Of a stretch of 14,390 bases of DNA, positions 13,669 to 14,390 are shown in pieces. Positions within the stretch are counted from its first letter, which is position 1, and every line of letters begins with the position of its first letter. The position numbers were made by a program, and so were the translations under genes. The DNA comes from an uncultured Moraxella sp. Lineage in GTDB: Bacteria > Pseudomonadota > Gammaproteobacteria > Pseudomonadales > Moraxellaceae. The notes below the pieces were generated by a model. That model saw only the letters and a list, made by a program, of their open reading frames with translations, searched no databases and was not told the origin of the DNA. The stretch is taken from NCBI GenBank assembly GCA_937975585.1, contig CALJUC010000222.1, positions 1 to 14,390 of the forward strand, in the 5' to 3' direction.

Positions 13669-14390
13669 TTATAAAGTAGATAGTAATGCTTGATGGATGC
13701 TAGTTGGCTGTAAGTTATCGATGACTTGTAGCTTAACGATACCGCAAGCTTTGATATGCTCAGCAATTCTCGACTGCAAAGCAATATAACCAAATTCATC
13801 CAGTTTGATAGGTGTAGCCGCAATCAACTGTTGCCAATACTGCCAAGCCGTCAGACTGGAGATAAGCACCCAAACTGGCTGATTATCGCATGCTGACAAG
13901 TGGGTATTTGTGGTCGTTGGCAAGCGCTTATTTTGATAAAGCTGCTGCCATAGGGATAAACTCACAGTAGGTAATTGCCGTTGATAAAACGCGATGCTAT
14001 CAACGATAACGCCACGGTCTTTTAGCGTATCTGCCAATAACTCACGCCCACCAACACCGCGCCATAGCAATACTTTATCACCTGCCATCAAGTGGCGAAT
14101 CGTTGGCAATGCTAGCATGCCTTCGTTGTTCTCTGGTAATTGGGCTTGGGTCGGGGTGATAATGGGTGGACAGGGTGTGGTAAAACGCGCTTGCCAACCT
14201 TGCTGCAGTAACATTGCTGTCGCCTCGCCCACCGCCACGAATGTGGTATTCAGTAAGGGCTTATCGGTCAGTAAAGCCAGTTGGTTTAGCCCATAACTGA
14301 CCGCGGTTTCACTGACCACCACGATCGCCTGATACGCACCCGCCAACAACTGCGTTAAGGCAAAGGCATCGCTCGCATCCAGTTCACGCG
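13669..14390 (-). CDS. hemD: Uroporphyrinogen-III synthase, N-terminus cut by window edge
   Basis: Cyclises hydroxymethylbilane to uroporphyrinogen III in tetrapyrrole synthesis. The frame stays open through the right edge, so the 5' part is missing; about 240 codons are visible. Family blocks: AIVVVSETAVSYGL, FVAVGEATAMLLQQGW, and VLLWRGVGGRELLADTLKDR followed by GVIVDSIAFYQRQ, the most typical HemD stretch, then WVLISSLTAWQYW near the end. Sequence conservation in HemD is generally low, so these blocks are good support. hemC would be expected further right. A TTG at 14349 could serve as an apparent start, but the RELDASDAFALTQ encoded upstream continues the domain, so the gene begins outside the window. 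Confidence 0.92.
   Translation of the reverse strand, partial: RELDASDAFALTQLLAGAYQAIVVVSETAVSYGLNQLALLTDKPLLNTTFVAVGEATAMLLQQGWQARFTTPCPPIITPTQAQLPENNEGMLALPTIRHLMAGDKVLLWRGVGGRELLADTLKDRGVIVDSIAFYQRQLPTVSLSLWQQLYQNKRLPTTTNTHLSACDNQPVWVLISSLTAWQYWQQLIAATPIKLDEFGYIALQSRIAEHIKACGIVKLQVIDNLQPTSIHQALLSTL

Noticed and set aside
1..14390. CRISPR array, tRNA, rRNA, transposase or integrase
   Set aside because: No regularly spaced direct repeats, no cloverleaf-like segments and no recognisable mobile-element protein were seen anywhere in the window.

Overview
The window looks like a chromosomal segment of a gammaproteobacterium, most likely Moraxellaceae (Moraxella/Psychrobacter-like). This rests on gene content and protein style: a type II (APH-fold) ThrB, an Alx-type TerC protein, an lgt-thyA-folA cluster, corC beside lnt, and moderate GC (about 47% in a hisF line I counted). 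The assignment is by recognition and no search was run. Most of the region is ordinary housekeeping DNA, densely packed with short gaps.

Layout. 1-716 (minus): an AT-rich FRG-domain gene, cut by the window edge, whose ATG overlaps the stop of type II homoserine kinase thrB (713-1714, minus). hisF (1793-2551, plus) diverges from thrB and is followed 20 nt later by a membrane protein joining a cold-shock domain to an Excalibur domain (2572-3150). lgt, thyA and folA (3250-5559, plus) form a tight run, then a tiny single-pass Ser/Asp/Gly/Cys protein (5640-5876). This converges on an Ala-rich membrane protein (6034-6507, minus), with a perfect 14-bp bidirectional terminator between them. lnt (6687-8246) and corC (8472-9359) follow on the minus strand, with a 225-bp gap holding a small inverted-repeat element and a strong hairpin. 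ycgN (9489-9980, minus) diverges from a dienelactone hydrolase-family gene (10132-10872, plus), which converges through a 12-bp bidirectional terminator on an alx/terC gene (10936-11940, minus). The 300-bp leader of alx carries a candidate yybP-ykoY manganese riboswitch with a promoter directly upstream and a mutually exclusive terminator. mutY (12419-13663, plus) and partial hemD (13669-14390, minus) converge with a 5-bp gap.

How the genes work together. ThyA produces dihydrofolate and FolA reduces it. Lgt and Lnt catalyse the first and last steps of lipoprotein acylation and lie about 2.5 kb apart here, while CorC beside Lnt is a conserved arrangement. Alx is expected to export Mn2+ and its leader looks built to sense Mn2+. 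The two observations most worth following are the alx riboswitch, whose switching logic can be read base by base, and the foreign-looking FRG-domain gene spliced onto the end of thrB, a plausible edge of an accessory or defence locus continuing left of the window.
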